From Hormiphora californensis (Eukaryota; Ctenophora; Tentaculata; Cydippida; Pleurobrachiidae), in NCBI GenBank assembly GCA_020137815.1, contig CM035359.1, positions 6,434,968-6,498,967 on the forward strand: a stretch of 64,000 nucleotides of DNA. The letters run 5' to 3'. Positions 46,401 through 57,298 of the stretch are shown here, piece by piece (position 1 is the stretch's first letter; every line of letters begins with the position of its first letter). Position numbers and translations under genes: made by a program. The notes under the pieces were generated by a model. That model ran no database searches, was not told where the DNA came from, and saw only the letters and a program-made list of their open reading frames with translations.

Positions 46401-48993
46401 GTGCTCTAGCCCTACAGTGCCCTACAACTGAGTTCATCAGGTACCCCTTCCAGATCTGATCTTTGTGCGTTTCACAACTGCTAGTTAAACCATTATATTT
46501 GTGATCTAATACAGCTCAGTAGATAAATATTTCGATTTGACACAATATTTTGCTCCTAGATTTGGTAAGAAGAATGTTGAGAACCTGTCTATGGTAGCAT
46601 TCCTCCTCTTCCCTGCCCGTCTCCTTGTCCTACCAGCAGCCCTTGCCAGAATAGAGAGAGATATACGACTAGCAACTCTTCCTAGTGAGGTAGGGTTACA
46701 CTTAACAGGAATTGTAGAGGGAACTTTCAGTTTCTGTTTCATTCTTATCAGTCCAGCTAGAGATTGGTTACGAAGTCACCCCTTTTATTGTATATCCAGA
46801 AGCTGATATAACGGAGGGGTAATTTCATTACCAAAGCTAGAGAGGTTTTCATAAATTTAGTTTCACTTTCAGTTGTACAATGAAAGCTAAGCCAAATGAA
46901 AGTGAAACTTCAATTTGTCTGCATCATATCTCTCCACGTATCAAATAGCACTTCCCATATCTTTACAGGCGGGGTGGAGTTTGTTGCTGGAAGTGGTACT
47001 ACCAGTGTCGGTGACGTTGTTGGCACTTCTTCACCCAACCTCCCTTCTACACATTTCCTGTTACATCGCTCTACTGGTAGGTAGACTTTAGAACTCTCTT
47101 TTCACCCAACCTGACAAAAAATGGGGTCATTTTCGATCTTGGAACTGAATTTTCTAAAACGTGGTAACTGGTATGTCAAGCCTTCACCCAACGATACAGC
47201 CCAAGTTGACAACTACCCACACTTCTAGGTTGGTGTGAGATCACTAAGCGTGTTACTATGGGAACTGTGTTCCCTAGCAACACCCCAACAACAGGGAACT
47301 AGTTGCCAGGAGATAGCGACTAATGATGTGTCAGAGGAAGGAGAGCAACATGGAATTTTAGAGTTTCCTACTAATTCACCAGTTTCATCAACAACCAAGT
47401 TAGTGACACTTGACAGTCAAGTCTTGACTATTCATTATATTTACCTATACCCGATAGTAAGATACCCATTTCATTAAACCACCCACTTAATTCTATACGT
47501 TACTCCCCTTTTATTACAGGAACCAGAACCTCAATGCCTCGATAGAGAAGGTAGACCCTAACTTTGAAAGGGCACGTCTGGGAGATGATATTGTGGTTTA
47601 TTTCAACAAGCCCGTCATTGAAGAGGTAGGATGGTAGGGTGGTAGGATGTAGAACAGAGGTGTTCCAAAGAAAGAAAATAGGTAGGGCTGCCTTTTCAAA
47701 ATTGGAGTACGAGTAGTCACCACAGTCACAGCGTCGTGCAAAAGTTGAAAAAGTTGGGGTTGGGTGTCTGATAAAAAAGGAAAATTTTACTTTTTCGGTG
47801 CAGAATCGTCTCAATAACAGATTTCCTGTGCAGTTTTTGGGAGGTGTTTCTAAAACTTTCCGAATTTATGTAAGCTATATAATACCGTGGAAGGACGGTT
47901 TGAGGGAGGGAGAATTGGCCCCCAGGCGCTTGCCAGCGTTATAATACCGGACCCTCACTCAGCTAACATGTTTCAGAAGATATCTTTCACATCTACGAGC
48001 GAGTGTAAGCTTTACCTGGCACATATGACAGGTTCTAGTGACTCCCTTCAGAGGTATAAACCACGTACACTAGTTTCACTTTCACTTTCGATACACTAGT
48101 TTCACTTTCAAATCATTAGTTTCACTTTCACTTTCAATACACTAGTTTCACTTTCAAATCATTAGTTTCACTTTGATATGAAATAGAACAGTTTAAATAC
48201 GTTCATGTTCAGTCTATAGACAGTGATCTTAGACAGTGATCTTTGACTGCCTATTTAAAACACATTTCTCACTTGTCTCATATAAGACCCTCCTCTTCAC
48301 ACCGGGCCGAAGGCCCCGTGCGGCTAAGTGAGGCCGCGTAGCGGCCTCGCGTAGCCGCGTAGGTGTACAGTCAGAGTATGACAATTTCCCATATACCTTC
48401 ATGTAAGATGAACGACTGTCAATCGGCCACAAATCAACTGATTGTAAAATAAACTAATTCCTACCCCAGTCCAAAAATTTTCACCCGTTTCACCGGACCT
48501 CCATGTTTCACCCTAAATATCGCCCTGTTTCAGTATTTTAGCTCAGTTGGATCCCACACGGGGACCTCTTGGAGGATCTGACTCATCTGATGACTTTGTA
48601 ATGATACCCGAGATTATAGTACAAGCCGCTCCCAGGTAATATACTTTCACTTTCATTATGTTCTCTTTCACTTTCACTTTCATTGTTTCTTCACTCTCAT
48701 TAATTACTTTCACTTTCACCTTCTCTTTGTCGCTTAATTACTGGAATTAACCATTGCATGTGCTCATGGACGGAAGTTGGCTGATTGTGTAATTTATTAC
48801 AACAAGTAGAGATGATTCAACTTCAGCCCTAATTGACCTTTTCCTGGTCTCTCTCCATCTCTCCCTCCATCTACATTTTCCCGCCCACTACTCAGACACG
48901 ATTCACCCCGCAAGATACCACACAGGGACTGGGTTTGCGACGGGGGAGAGTGAGGAAGTGTGGGGGAGAGAAAATGTATAGAGAGAGAGAGGG

Positions 48994-49065
<72 letters not shown>

Positions 49066-50473
49066 TAGAGAGAGAGAGAGAGACAGAGATAGAGAGAGAG
49101 AGAGAGAGAGAGTTGGCAGTGGGTGCATTTGTAACCCACAGGAAATCTACACCCTGTACACAACTACGTTTCTCAGCCTGCCCGCTAGCCGCTAGGCTGA
49201 CAGTTGCAGAGAGAACGAGGGAAGGAGAGTGAGCAAGAGAGAGAGATTTATAGGCTGTAGCTGCTGTTTTCACTGTCCAGTACCAGTACCCGCGATGGAA
49301 GAGGTTTTGTTCGGCTTACACAAGATATGCAGCTCTTTGATCTGTCTATTATCTTCCATTTTATCGGGAACGCTATGGTGAAAGTGAAACTAGAACAGGG
49401 CATTGTGAAAGTGAAACTAACCAGTCGGGTAAAAGGGAAACTGAATATTCAAAGTGAAAGTGAACCCATCTAGTCGTAATTGCAGATTTAAAGTCATATC
49501 TCAAACGAATGAGAACAGGTTCTGTGCTGTAATCAGAATTACAGAGCTGCTGTGCAGATCCGAATTAGTGTAGAAAATGGGGAGGGTAATTTTCATCTTG
49601 CTCAGCATTTCTCATGGTTTTAAACCTTTTCAACATTTTTATGATCTGAAACTTGCACCTGGGCTAGAAATACCTGAGTTATTCATGAACAAAATGATCA
49701 TCATTGTTACGTGCACGGTTGAAAGTGAAAGTTGAATAATGAAAGTGAAACTATTCAACACCAGGCTCACACATATCAGTGCATAATTATTGTACTGAAA
49801 TAGGGCATGACTTGGTATTCAGAATAATGAACTTCTAATAGGTGCCAAATACCTCTAACAAAATGAACAATGGAGGGCGTGTCCCTGCGATCCATGGATT
49901 TCTTCCATACCGCCGTTGTTATGCAACATCAATCAATTTGAGTCGCTGTGTCCGTGCTCCGAAAAGAAAGTATGAACAATTCATCATTCTATCCGCCCTT
50001 CTAAACATCCTCCCCCCCATTTCCAATTCTGCCAGGATCATTGCTAATTACCCCAGCTCCACTAATTACCCCAGCTCCACTAATAACCCCAGCTCCACTA
50101 ATTACCCCCGCTCCACTAATTACCCCAGCTCCACTAATTACCCCCTTTATCCTAGGGACGAGTGTGGAGTCTGTACACTGACTCCCAATACATCAGGAAC
50201 TAGCAGCAGACGCAGGTGGAAATCTGCTGAAACCAGTAAGAACCTATTCAGTTCGAGCAAGCCAAATATATAACAAGTCTTGTACTTCTCCTTCCAAACT
50301 GGCCCTAAATTTACTCTCTCCCATAATCTCTAAACTCCCTCCCTCCCATAATCTCTAAACTCCCTCTCCCTTCAGGTGGTAGTGTCAGAGAGAATCAGTT
50401 TGGTGGGGAGACGCCCCCTACAACACCAGAAGACAGGAGGTGTAGAAGTAGCATGAACTCAAGGACATCCTAA
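33571..50473 (+). CDS. Multi-domain membrane protein: GCC2/GCC3 modules, acidic exon, seven hydrophobic segments (20 exons)
   Basis: Exons: 33571-33657, 36675-36800, 37001-37073, 37201-37287, 37566-37658, 37786-37880, 42898-42999, 43221-43339, 43523-45381, 45503-45606, 45707-45881, 46092-46192, 46328-46440, 46560-46689, 46969-47076, 47229-47398, 47520-47625, 48547-48635, 50156-50235, 50376-50473. All junctions are GT-AG and all phases close (1304 codons plus TAA). Order: short basic N-terminus, a hydrophobic signal-anchor-like segment (about 76-95), GCC2/GCC3-like cysteine modules (about 120-260), an acidic low-complexity region (261-880), seven hydrophobic segments (about 917-1150) and a Ser/Thr-rich tail. 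I see no GPS motif, DRY or NPxxY, so it does not look like a standard GPCR. The first two exons are least certain, because the intron between them contains corrupted sequence. Function unknown; a cell-surface sensor or adhesion role is inference. Confidence 0.78.
33646..33758 (+). repeat. Direct repeat duplicating the exon 1 donor
   Basis: GCAAACACTGTG/GTAAGTGCTGCACATG at 33646-33673 recurs with one change at 33731-33758. The spacer includes GGGTTTGAGATCTCAGATCT, also present near 29510, so a small dispersed repeat lies between the copies. Confidence 0.85.
33968..34105. repeat. (GA)n array with GATAGG interruptions
   Basis: Three GA blocks separated by ATAGGGAG, in intron 1 of the membrane-protein gene. 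Confidence 0.95.
34366..34476. repeat. (GA)n array
   Basis: About 45 GA units then AGAAACAGAG/ATAGAG variants. Confidence 0.96.
35420..36330. other. Probable corrupted / low-quality sequence
   Basis: Text becomes runs of G, C, A and T homopolymers with almost no normal composition (for example GGGGGGGGCAGAGGGGGGAA, TTTTTTTTTTTTAC), unlike both flanks. ORFs read here are compositional artefacts. It lies in intron 1 of the membrane-protein gene, so an exon could be hidden. Confidence 0.7.
36790..36866 (+). repeat. Triplicated exon 2 donor
   Basis: ACAAG/GTACAT occurs three times (junctions at 36800, about 36829 and about 36862), the first two separated by CCATATTTGGGCATACA-type spacers. Use of the second donor would add 10 codons in frame; the third runs into a TAA. 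Confidence 0.8.
37786..43339 (+). CDS. Membrane gene exons 6-8: GCC2/GCC3 (ephrin-receptor-like) cysteine modules
   Basis: Exons 37786-37880, 42898-42999 and 43221-43339. Each carries a CxxCxxGxY(x)n-CxxC pattern, for example CTPGTYRG...CPPGSYQ, CQVGSYQ...CPPNSYQ and CRPGTHQ...CIPC. Exons 6 and 7 end at the same codon context (SYQ then GT, phase 0), so the modules probably spread by exon duplication. Such modules occur in secreted and cell-surface animal proteins and are disulphide-bonded, so this part should be extracellular. A 5-kb donor-site minisatellite separates exons 6 and 7. Confidence 0.82.
37852..42822 (+). repeat. Minisatellite of 35/42-bp units, each carrying a 5' splice site
   Basis: About 100 units in two blocks (37852-38486 and 39317-42822) split by an inserted element. 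The long unit (42 bp) differs from the short unit (35 bp) by ACTAGTT. Each unit contains the last 27 or so bases of exon 6 (coding CPPGSYQ) followed by CAG/GTTAGT or CAG/GTCAGT. The variants TGC/TGT and AGT/AGC are synonymous in the exon frame; CCT/ACT is a Pro/Thr change. One unit near 41349 has lost the GT. Only the first unit is contiguous with the real exon. Confidence 0.95.
38487..39316. mobile_element. 830-bp terminal-inverted-repeat element inserted in the minisatellite
   Basis: It begins CCCCAGTGTCCCGAT and ends ATCGGGACACCGGGG, 15-bp termini with one mismatch, flanked on both sides by TTAGAC. The flank match could be a 6-bp target duplication or simply the repeat background. Inside are Gln-like CAG/GCA runs, several imperfect copies of a TGGAATATTCCA-type palindrome, and two copies of a roughly 130-bp segment (38729-38860 and 38889-39010). 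No transposase ORF, so non-autonomous; superfamily unassigned. Confidence 0.75.
43523..45381 (+). CDS. Membrane gene exon 9: about 620-codon acidic low-complexity exon
   Basis: One exon, entered after CTCACTAG and left at ACAG/GTAAGC, continuing the frame of exon 8 (AG plus G). The text is dominated by Glu, Asp, Pro, Val and Thr with almost no Cys. Internal peptide repeats include about three copies of a 13-residue unit around [13 protein letters not shown] (44370-44560), PEEITEDV repeats (43810-43900) and a pair of DTEGE...QGSAP units (44650-44730). It probably forms a highly negative, extended extracellular stalk or linker, perhaps Ca2+-binding or mineral-associated; that role is inference. 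Confidence 0.85.
45707..47398 (+). CDS. Membrane gene exons 11-16: seven-segment transmembrane region
   Basis: Hydrophobic segments, one or two per exon: [19 protein letters not shown] and [18 protein letters not shown] (45707-45881), [18 protein letters not shown] (46092-46192), [19 protein letters not shown] (46328-46440), [18 protein letters not shown] (46560-46689), [17 protein letters not shown] (46969-47076) and a segment spanning the 47076/47229 junction ([23 protein letters not shown]). The frame of 46969-47076 was chosen because it is phase 0 and hydrophobic; the alternative frame hits a stop in the next exon. Exon 14 is ended at GAG/GTAGGG; reading through to 46803 gives a shorter alternative C-terminus. 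Confidence 0.75.
47520..50473 (+). CDS. Membrane gene exons 17-20: cytosolic-type tail
   Basis: Exons 47520-47625, 48547-48635, 50156-50235 and 50376-50473, ending at TAA 50471-50473. Polar text ([18 protein letters not shown], then GGSDSSDDF, then Arg/Ser-rich) with no hydrophobic stretch, consistent with a cytoplasmic tail after the last membrane segment. An 18-bp tandem repeat (TAATTACCCCAGCTCCAC) at 50041-50150 sits directly upstream of the exon 19 acceptor. Phases are 1-2-2-1 and close exactly, but the 1.5-kb gap before exon 19 could hide another exon. Confidence 0.65.
48060..48180. repeat. TTTCAC-rich cluster (ISRE-like motif)
   Basis: Five or six copies of TAGTTTCACTTTC, some extended by further CACTTT hexamers. 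Related copies at about 48645-48725, 49375-49465, 49720-49755, 51470-51515, 51778-51790 and 54170-54480. Confidence 0.8.
48978..49112. repeat. (GA)n array
   Basis: GA run with ACAGAGATAG interruptions at its right end, in the intron between exons 18 and 19 of the membrane-protein gene. Confidence 0.96.
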
Positions 50474-50833
50474 CAATAGGGCACCCTCACCCTGTAGAAG
50501 GGGGTGCAGGCATACTCGCCTCTGATATATGAGAGATGAAAGGACACTGTTCTAAAGGATAATGTTCGGAAAAATGTTTGAAAAGAAATGACTGATGTGC
50601 ACTGGGAGAGGTTGAAAAACTGTTGAAAAACTGTCTGAAAAGGAGACAATTTTTCCCCCGCTGTATTTCAATGCTTCTTGACGCTCTGGATGAAACGAGA
50701 TCTTTATTTTCTTATTTGCTGTATATTTCGTTCATTTTCTTCAATACAATTTAAAATGACTGCCTTTTTCCACCTTCTTAAAGAGTCCTCTCAGTATTCC
50801 AGGGTGTCAGTGAGAGATACTACCCGGGTGGCC

Positions 50834-50882
50834 GCTGTCTGGCGCCGCCAACCCCATCAAATTGGGGAATGGGCGCCGCCAT
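50834..50882. repeat. GGCGCC palindromic element, copy 3
   Basis: CTGTCTGGCGCCGCC then CCCCAT, then GGGGAATGGGCGCCGCC. Lies just after the membrane-protein gene. Confidence 0.7.
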
Positions 50883-51219
50883 ACAGGGTGGCCGGTAGCA
50901 CATTACAGATTTAGCCCCACCTTAATGACGTCTACGGATTCTTTCTTATCTGGTGAGATTGAGGGGACAAGGAGAATAATTGTGGGGGGGGGGGGGGAGT
51001 GCGAAAAAACGTTACGTCATCACGAGTAAATTCAATAATTCCATCGTGACTCCATCGTGACACCACAAAGTATCAATTCCACCCAACAAATTCCAACAGT
51101 ACCGTGTATGAGGTAACTTTGTACTGATAAGTCACCCCACTCAAAAGTCAAAATAAAAGTGAAACTAGTGACGTTGTACCTTCCAAATTGACCGAGTAGA
51201 GTGGGGTCTAATCTGTATG

Positions 51220-51270
51220 ACGGCGCCATACCCCCATTTGATTCTCAGATGGGGTCGAGGCGCCAGACAG
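51220..51270. repeat. GGCGCC palindromic element, copy 4
   Basis: ACGGCGCCATACCCCC...CTCAGATGGGGTCGAGGCGCCAGACAG. Opposite orientation to copies 2 and 3. Confidence 0.7.
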
Positions 51271-52194
51271 GGTCTAATGGGCATATCAATATTCAATAAG
51301 TAGCCATGGTCTGAATCAGACCAATCAGACCGTCTGATTGGTCATTACCTTTTGTAATCGATAAATACAGACATTGCCAATCAGATTGACCAGCTTAGCT
51401 TAGGTTTACTAACTCTATGGCTTAGGTTTACTGAACAAGTGATTCAATTATTCATGAACCACCGTGGTATTTTCACTTTCACTTTGAACCACCGTGGTAT
51501 TTTCACTTTCACTTTCAACATGTACCACACTAGTGAACAACAGGGATTATATCTCTTTTATTCGATCTGTTCAAAGCATTGTTCCGTCTTTAAGCATTAG
51601 ATAGTTCCACCGTCGTGTTTGTCGAGCCCGTAATTGGCCTCAGAGTGAGCTCAATCATAATTGGCTCACCAAGCACTTTAACTGCAGATTTGCTATCTTC
51701 TCTCCTTCTTCTCTATCTCTCTCTCTTATCCCTCTTATTATCTCATTCTGCTACTTTTTTGTGCCAACCCGCATAATAATGAAAGTGAAACCAACCTCTC
51801 TCTCCCTCTCTCTCCCTCTCTCTCCCGCCCGCTCTCTCTCTCTCCGCTGTTAATAGTGAAAGTGAGAGTATAACAGGCAGCAGCGGGCACGTGTAAGCAG
51901 AACAGACCAATGAGACGGCGTGATGTGCTATCACGTGACTCACGCATCACGCATCACGTGATGTCTCGTCCGGAGATGTTTAAAAGTCTCCTACCAAGAC
52001 ACTCAGACCAACATCATTAACCCCGCTCTACGTTTTGGGTAACATCGTTTAGAAATCTTGGTTCAATGTGTGTAATCAGATGATCACTGTCCTAATTATC
52101 TCTTTTTTGACGACTTAGCTTGCACATGTACCGATTATTCATTGAACAGTGTCTATAACAAACCGCTATTCCTAACATGTTCCACCCTATTCCT

Positions 52195-52414
<220 letters not shown>

Positions 52415-52828
52415 ATATATTACACCACGATGCATGCTATTTATGGAACCAGGAAAAGCACTACCGGCAGAGCTTGCACCTCCAGCCCCCCTTGATGATC
52501 ACACTGCTCACTTTATTTAATGCTGATTCCTGTGTGTGCTGCCCCATATTTCGAATTATCCATCTTTGCATAGGTTGATCGAGGGCTCCACTGTTGTTGC
52601 CCAAATTCATGAACAATGAATCTTTCAATGTTCATTTATTGGCCATGAACTCTAAAGTGTTCTCTGCAGTCTAAATATTTTAATTTTAGTCTAGTTTACA
52701 TAGAAGATAGAGTTCATGTTGTTGAAGATAGATTATCTCGCAGCTTTATCAGAAACGAGTTGCCGATTCATCAACTAACCCCACCACTCTCTTTCTAGCT
52801 AGCTCGAACCCCACTCTCTCTACTCAAG

Positions 52829-53350
52829 ATGAACCAATTCACCACCACCCTTTTCCTCGTCCTCGCTATGATCGCTGTCGTCACTGCTGCTAACAACAGG
52901 TAACGAGAGAGAGAGAGAGTTCCCAACCCTCCCTCGAAATCGAATGAGGGTTGGATACACAATAGACAAAACAGCCCTGTTTTTAATCCATAATACTATG
53001 TATTATGGATTAAAAACAGGGCTGTTTTGTCTATTATCAAAAGACAAAACAGTCCTGTTTTTAAAATCCATTGTACAGAGTCAGCTCTGTCAAAGCATTG
53101 GTCTGACTGAGGCAGCCAAGCTAGGCTGCTCCAACCGATTTCCCACTTCTTAAACCCAGTCTCTAACCCTTCTACCCCATTATTCATGACTTACCCCCTC
53201 CCATACATCTCTAAAATTCCCCAAACTAACCCCAATTTTCTCTCCCTCAGCTCCAACAGCTCTGGTGTCGGTGTCTACTCTGTGAACACCTCTCCCCTCT
53301 ACATGTTCACCCTGGCCCTTATCCCAGTTGTCGCTCGGCTCTTCGCCTAA
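52829..53350 (+). CDS. Tiny secreted, probably GPI-anchored peptide (56 residues, two exons)
   Basis: Exons 52829-52899 and 53251-53350 joined AG/C in phase, stop TAA 53348-53350. The N-terminus (MNQFTTTLFLVLAMIAVVTA) is a textbook signal peptide. The short middle is rich in Asn and Ser (NNSSNSSGV, with NSS/NTS-type N-glycosylation sequons). The C-terminus (LYMFTLALIPVVARLFA) is a hydrophobic tail ending without a cytosolic domain, as in GPI-anchored peptides such as mammalian CD52. Homology to CD52 is not claimed; only the design is alike. The donor (CAG/GTAACG) and acceptor (CTCCCTCAG) are good. Alternative: a small secreted or tail-anchored peptide. Confidence 0.65.
52961..53035. repeat. 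Perfect 35-bp hairpin inside the intron of the small peptide gene
   Basis: Arms 52961-52995 and 53001-53035 are perfect reverse complements (core GACAAAACAGCCCTGTTTTT) with a 5-base loop. A third, diverged copy of the core follows at about 53040-53075. It may be a minimal MITE or a structured intronic RNA. Confidence 0.9.
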
Positions 53351-54529
53351 GTCTCATCTCAAGGGTAAGTACAGCAGGGTTGGTGGTTACAGGGTTTGTT
53401 AAGCAATCAGCTGCTGATTCTTAGGGTAGGGATAGACGAGGGATATTAAATGTTTCATAACATGTCTAACACCCCTTCCCCCCATTCAGATAGACACATT
53501 ATATCGCGGGACTGTAATAGCACATGGGTAGGAAACTGTTTTAACGCTCTTCCGGTCACGTGGCTGTGACGTCATGTTTCAGTCACGTGACTTCGAGAGA
53601 CACCGGAAACATTTGGTACAGAGGGATACAGAGTTATACACATGGGGTACCATCACAAACAATTGATGATATTATTCGCACACAGCGAGAGTGAGATCTG
53701 ATTTCATGGACTATTTGAGGGCACGTACCACATCTGGTTTCTATGGTAACTTGTTGCCATGGTAACCGCTCTGTTTTGATTATTCCATATTTGGTAATGT
53801 TTGAGATAAGAGTGCGGGTGTGTGTGACAAGTTTGCTGTCTTTGGAAGGTATTGGTGTGTGAAGGAATGTTGTTATTTATATATTTTCAAGACCAAATAT
53901 AATTGTGAGCTACTTTTCTTTACTTTTAACAAAAAATTGGTTGTTTTGAGAAGTTGATTCTATAAATTCTATGATAAAATAATCGTAATTATTGCATTTG
54001 ACCAACTATCTGGCCACACGCCACCATGCTTAGAAAGGCTATTTAGTGCCAAAGAAATCTGCATATAAGAAGCTGTCAGTCACTAATCACCTGTCTGCCA
54101 ATGTCCTGTGTGTCTGTCTTGCAGTTGTTATAGACAATGGTCTATGTCAATTTATTCTCAGGCGCTTCATTTAGTTTCACTTTCATTCTGAGTCTTGGTT
54201 TTACTTTCACTTGCAAATCAAGTGGGATCTTTAGTTTCACTTTCACAAATAATCCATACCATACTTTGGTTTACTTTCACTTTCACTATAAATGAAGTAG
54301 TTTCATTTTCACCTTATCTTTCTCTTTCACATCCACAGTTGGTTTCATTTTCTTTTTGGAATAGTGAAAGTGAAAGTTTTGGAAAATCCAAACAGAAAGT
54401 GAAAGTTTTTACAGAATGGAAGTGAAATTTTTTAAGGTGCCAAACTTTCACTTTCATTATAACTCTAAAGTGAAACTAAATGCTTTCTGTTTGCAGAATG
54501 AAACTAAATTTATGTATACCTTCTACAAA

Positions 54530-54870
54530 AATAGATAGTGTTTATGGTTTTTTTACCTGGGTTTGTGGTTTTTTCCCTTTGAAAGTAAAATTTAAAACAA
54601 ACCCGAAAAATAAAGATAAAACCACCCTATGAAAGTGAAAGATTGTAAAATAGAGATAAGAAAGAAAAAGGGAAAAAAACCAGGGAAAGCCCCCCAGTAC
54701 TTAGAGAGCAGAATTGCGGTCTGTGTCAGAGGGCGCTAGTCACAAAATGAAAAGGGAAAAAAATTTTTTAAAAGCCGCACTCGCTCTCTCTCCCTCACAG
54801 AAGAGAGGGGGAGAGAGAGAGAGGGGAGAGAGAGAGCGGGGGGGGGGGGGAGAGAGGGGGGAAAAAAAAA
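54530..54870. other. Second homopolymer-inflated stretch
   Basis: Runs such as TTTTTTTACC, GGGAAAAAAACC, AAAAAAATTTTTTAAAA and a G tract at 54838-54850 resemble the 35.4-36.3 kb region, milder. No gene seen. Confidence 0.4.
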
Positions 54871-56029
54871 AACTGAACATTCACTAAGACCGCTTAATGC
54901 ACCATTCTGGCTATTTTTATTCTTCTCAAGCACCCAACTACAACATCATAACTGGAGAATGTAAACCATTAACACGTCCATGCCATGCAAGTATCGGCTG
55001 TGGCGCTAGAATTGGTACGTCCTTGGCAGGGTTGAGGGTATAGCGCGACGTGCCCAAGGTTCAGCCGGAACCATCGCCAGTGGAGAAACTGTTTGCGGTT
55101 GTTGAGAAGGGTCCCACCCCTTACTACTCAATAAGTTTGCGATAGAGGAGACACACACTGAGAAGTGAGATCGTTTGCTCAGCCGTGAATAAAGCTAGGA
55201 TCTTCTAATACGTCTTAAACGAAAGAGAATTGTTTAATGAACAAGCTTGATGCAACCAAACATCCCACAAATGCAATATTTAGGAAGTAGTACAGCAGTT
55301 TCAGTACTATGCGCGTTTTCCCGTGCAGCGGCAATTTGAGGTCAATTTTTTCCGGGTTCGCCGAGAGCCACCCCTGATCAAAAATTTCAAAATAACTGCT
55401 TTTGTGAGTAGTCAAGAGCTCAATTAACAAGCTAGAAAAGGGTCTATGTGAATATCTTGAGTACTTTCAAAAATATCGGGACACGAAATTCTTTATGGAA
55501 CGACCTAATATGAGTTTCAACTTCAGGGTCAATTTTGACCCACTTCCTGTTGACAGACAAACTTCTCAAACTTTTCCAGTATATTAGGATCAATTTGCAG
55601 CCTTAGGGAACAAGCGGGATGTAAATCGGTCCAGTGGATCGTGCGCAAGAGCTCTTGAAAGAAACAACCCTTTTTGGGGCGGAGCGGGTACCAGGTACCT
55701 GTGTGTGAAGCAGACAGGTAGCAATGGTACCAATATTAAAATATTCATGTCTTTTAGATTGCCTTTACCGGAAGATTGTGAGTCTCGTAGGGGGTAGAAA
55801 AGAGTTGTTTGGTGGATATGAGTTATCTTTGTTTCATCTCCTCTGCTAGAAGGGGAGAGATGCGGTGTTGCTAGTGTGTGTACTTATGAACAGGCTACAT
55901 ATTTGCAACACTTACCAATTAAATGTTATCTTACTATATAATGCGAAAATGGGTGAAACTTGATCCCCCCCATGCATGTTTGGTGGTCCCTAAATCGTCG
56001 TCATCAAGATCAGATCACATCACCCAACA

Positions 56030-56150
56030 TGCATGATTAGATCACCCCACTGAGGATCAGATCCCCCCACCCATGATCAGATCATCCCATTGAGGATCAG
56101 ATCACCCCACCCATGATCAGATCATCCCAGTGAGTATCAGATCCCACATT
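56030..56150. repeat. GATCAGATC-based tandem repeat
   Basis: Units of about 36 bp, AGATCACCCCACYSATGATC and AGATCATCCCATTGAGGATC, alternating roughly four times. Confidence 0.85.
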
Positions 56151-56207
56151 TCACCCAGTAGTCCTCTGTGCGTGATGAGATCCCCATATAGAGTAGAAAA
56201 TTGGCGA

Positions 56208-56209
<2 letters not shown>

Positions 56210-56292
<83 letters not shown>

Positions 56293-56330
56293 GAGAGAGA
56301 GAGAGAGAGACATAGAGAGAGAGACACACA
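56210..56330. repeat. (GA)n array
   Basis: About 36 pure GA units then ACATAGAGAGAG variants. Confidence 0.97.
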
Positions 56331-56612
56331 CAGAGATACACAGGGAGAATGAGCGACGGGCCCGGCCCTTTTCGGCCGAAGGCCGAATTACATTGACTAG
56401 TTTCTCTCATAAAGAGTCAAAAGAATCAAATCTCTCTTTCTGAATTCTGGTCGCCTTTCTTTCGGATCACGTGATCCACGCTCAGCTATCGTATAATTAC
56501 CATTCCATTCATCTTATAATTACCATTCCTAATTGTTTATTTTACTATTCAATATGTCTCACACTCTCACTGTTAAATTATGAGTTTCTTTGTTTGATCA
56601 ATCAACTAACCC

Positions 56613-56688
56613 CTGTCAGAGCATTGGCCTGACCCTATTCTCATTTCTCTCACGCACGAGAACTGTGGTCAGAGCATTGGCCTGACAG
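56613..56688. repeat. Nested palindromic repeat, copy 2
   Basis: Same arrangement as 14779-14862, with the same ATTCTCRTTTCTCTC and CACGAGAACTGT spacer, slightly shorter. Confidence 0.8.
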
Positions 56689-57298
56689 ACTAACCCTATC
56701 ACCTGACACGTAACCCAAGATATTTGTGAGGAATAACTCCCTGAAAATATCTCTTCCCTTCTATAGCTACTCCCTTTATAGCTACTTCCCAATCTATACT
56801 AGCTATGCTGGTTCAGATTTATCCCTTTCCCTTCCCACACTCCATCACTCATCGGGACAAACAACCTGCTTTCCAAAACAATCCCCAGCCCTACAAGCTT
56901 GTGGGACACATATTTTGAGTGTGTATATAATTTTCCTCGCATGAGGAGGAACTCGTAAACTTCCATTTAGACATCGCCTTTTTTATTTTATTATTTTGAG
57001 TTTAATTTTAGATTTTGCAACCAACCAAACCAAACCAACTCTGTGTGTTGGCCCTAATTTTGCTATCTTGCTATCGCCTATCGGTGTTTATAAACTATGA
57101 ACGTTTGTTAGCTTAACGCGTTATATTATAACATTTGGTGTCGTTCACATCTCTTTCAACATCTCTATCAAGCTGGACAACCAAATAATTGACTCTTTCA
57201 ACACCACATCATATAATTTGTTGCTTCGGTATTAGCCTGTTCAGAAGTTCACATATACTAGTAAATACCTCTCTCCCCTTCTAGTAGATGAGATATAG

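Larger units (their letters stand above)
53351..57298. other. Intergenic / 3' region of the small peptide gene
   Basis: Includes a TTTCACTTTC-rich stretch (54170-54480), the homopolymer-inflated stretch, the GATCAGATC repeat, the GA array and the nested palindrome at 56613. No further gene is supported; 54930-55180 is unique-looking but has no clear ORF or recognisable RNA. Confidence 0.55.

Noticed and set aside
46690-46803. Reading the membrane gene to a stop at 46803
   Set aside because: A strong donor (GAG/GTAGGG) at 46689 joins a hydrophobic exon in phase, followed by five more in-phase exons; the read-through form may still be an alternative end.
47229-47290. Protein-kinase-like phrase ([15 protein letters not shown])
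   Set aside because: Resembles kinase subdomain IX by chance; no other kinase motif is present and the segment fits a membrane helix.
54930-55180. GC-balanced unique stretch considered as a structured RNA gene
   Set aside because: It does not match 5S rRNA, U1-U6, 7SL or U3 features that I can recognise and has no tRNA B box.
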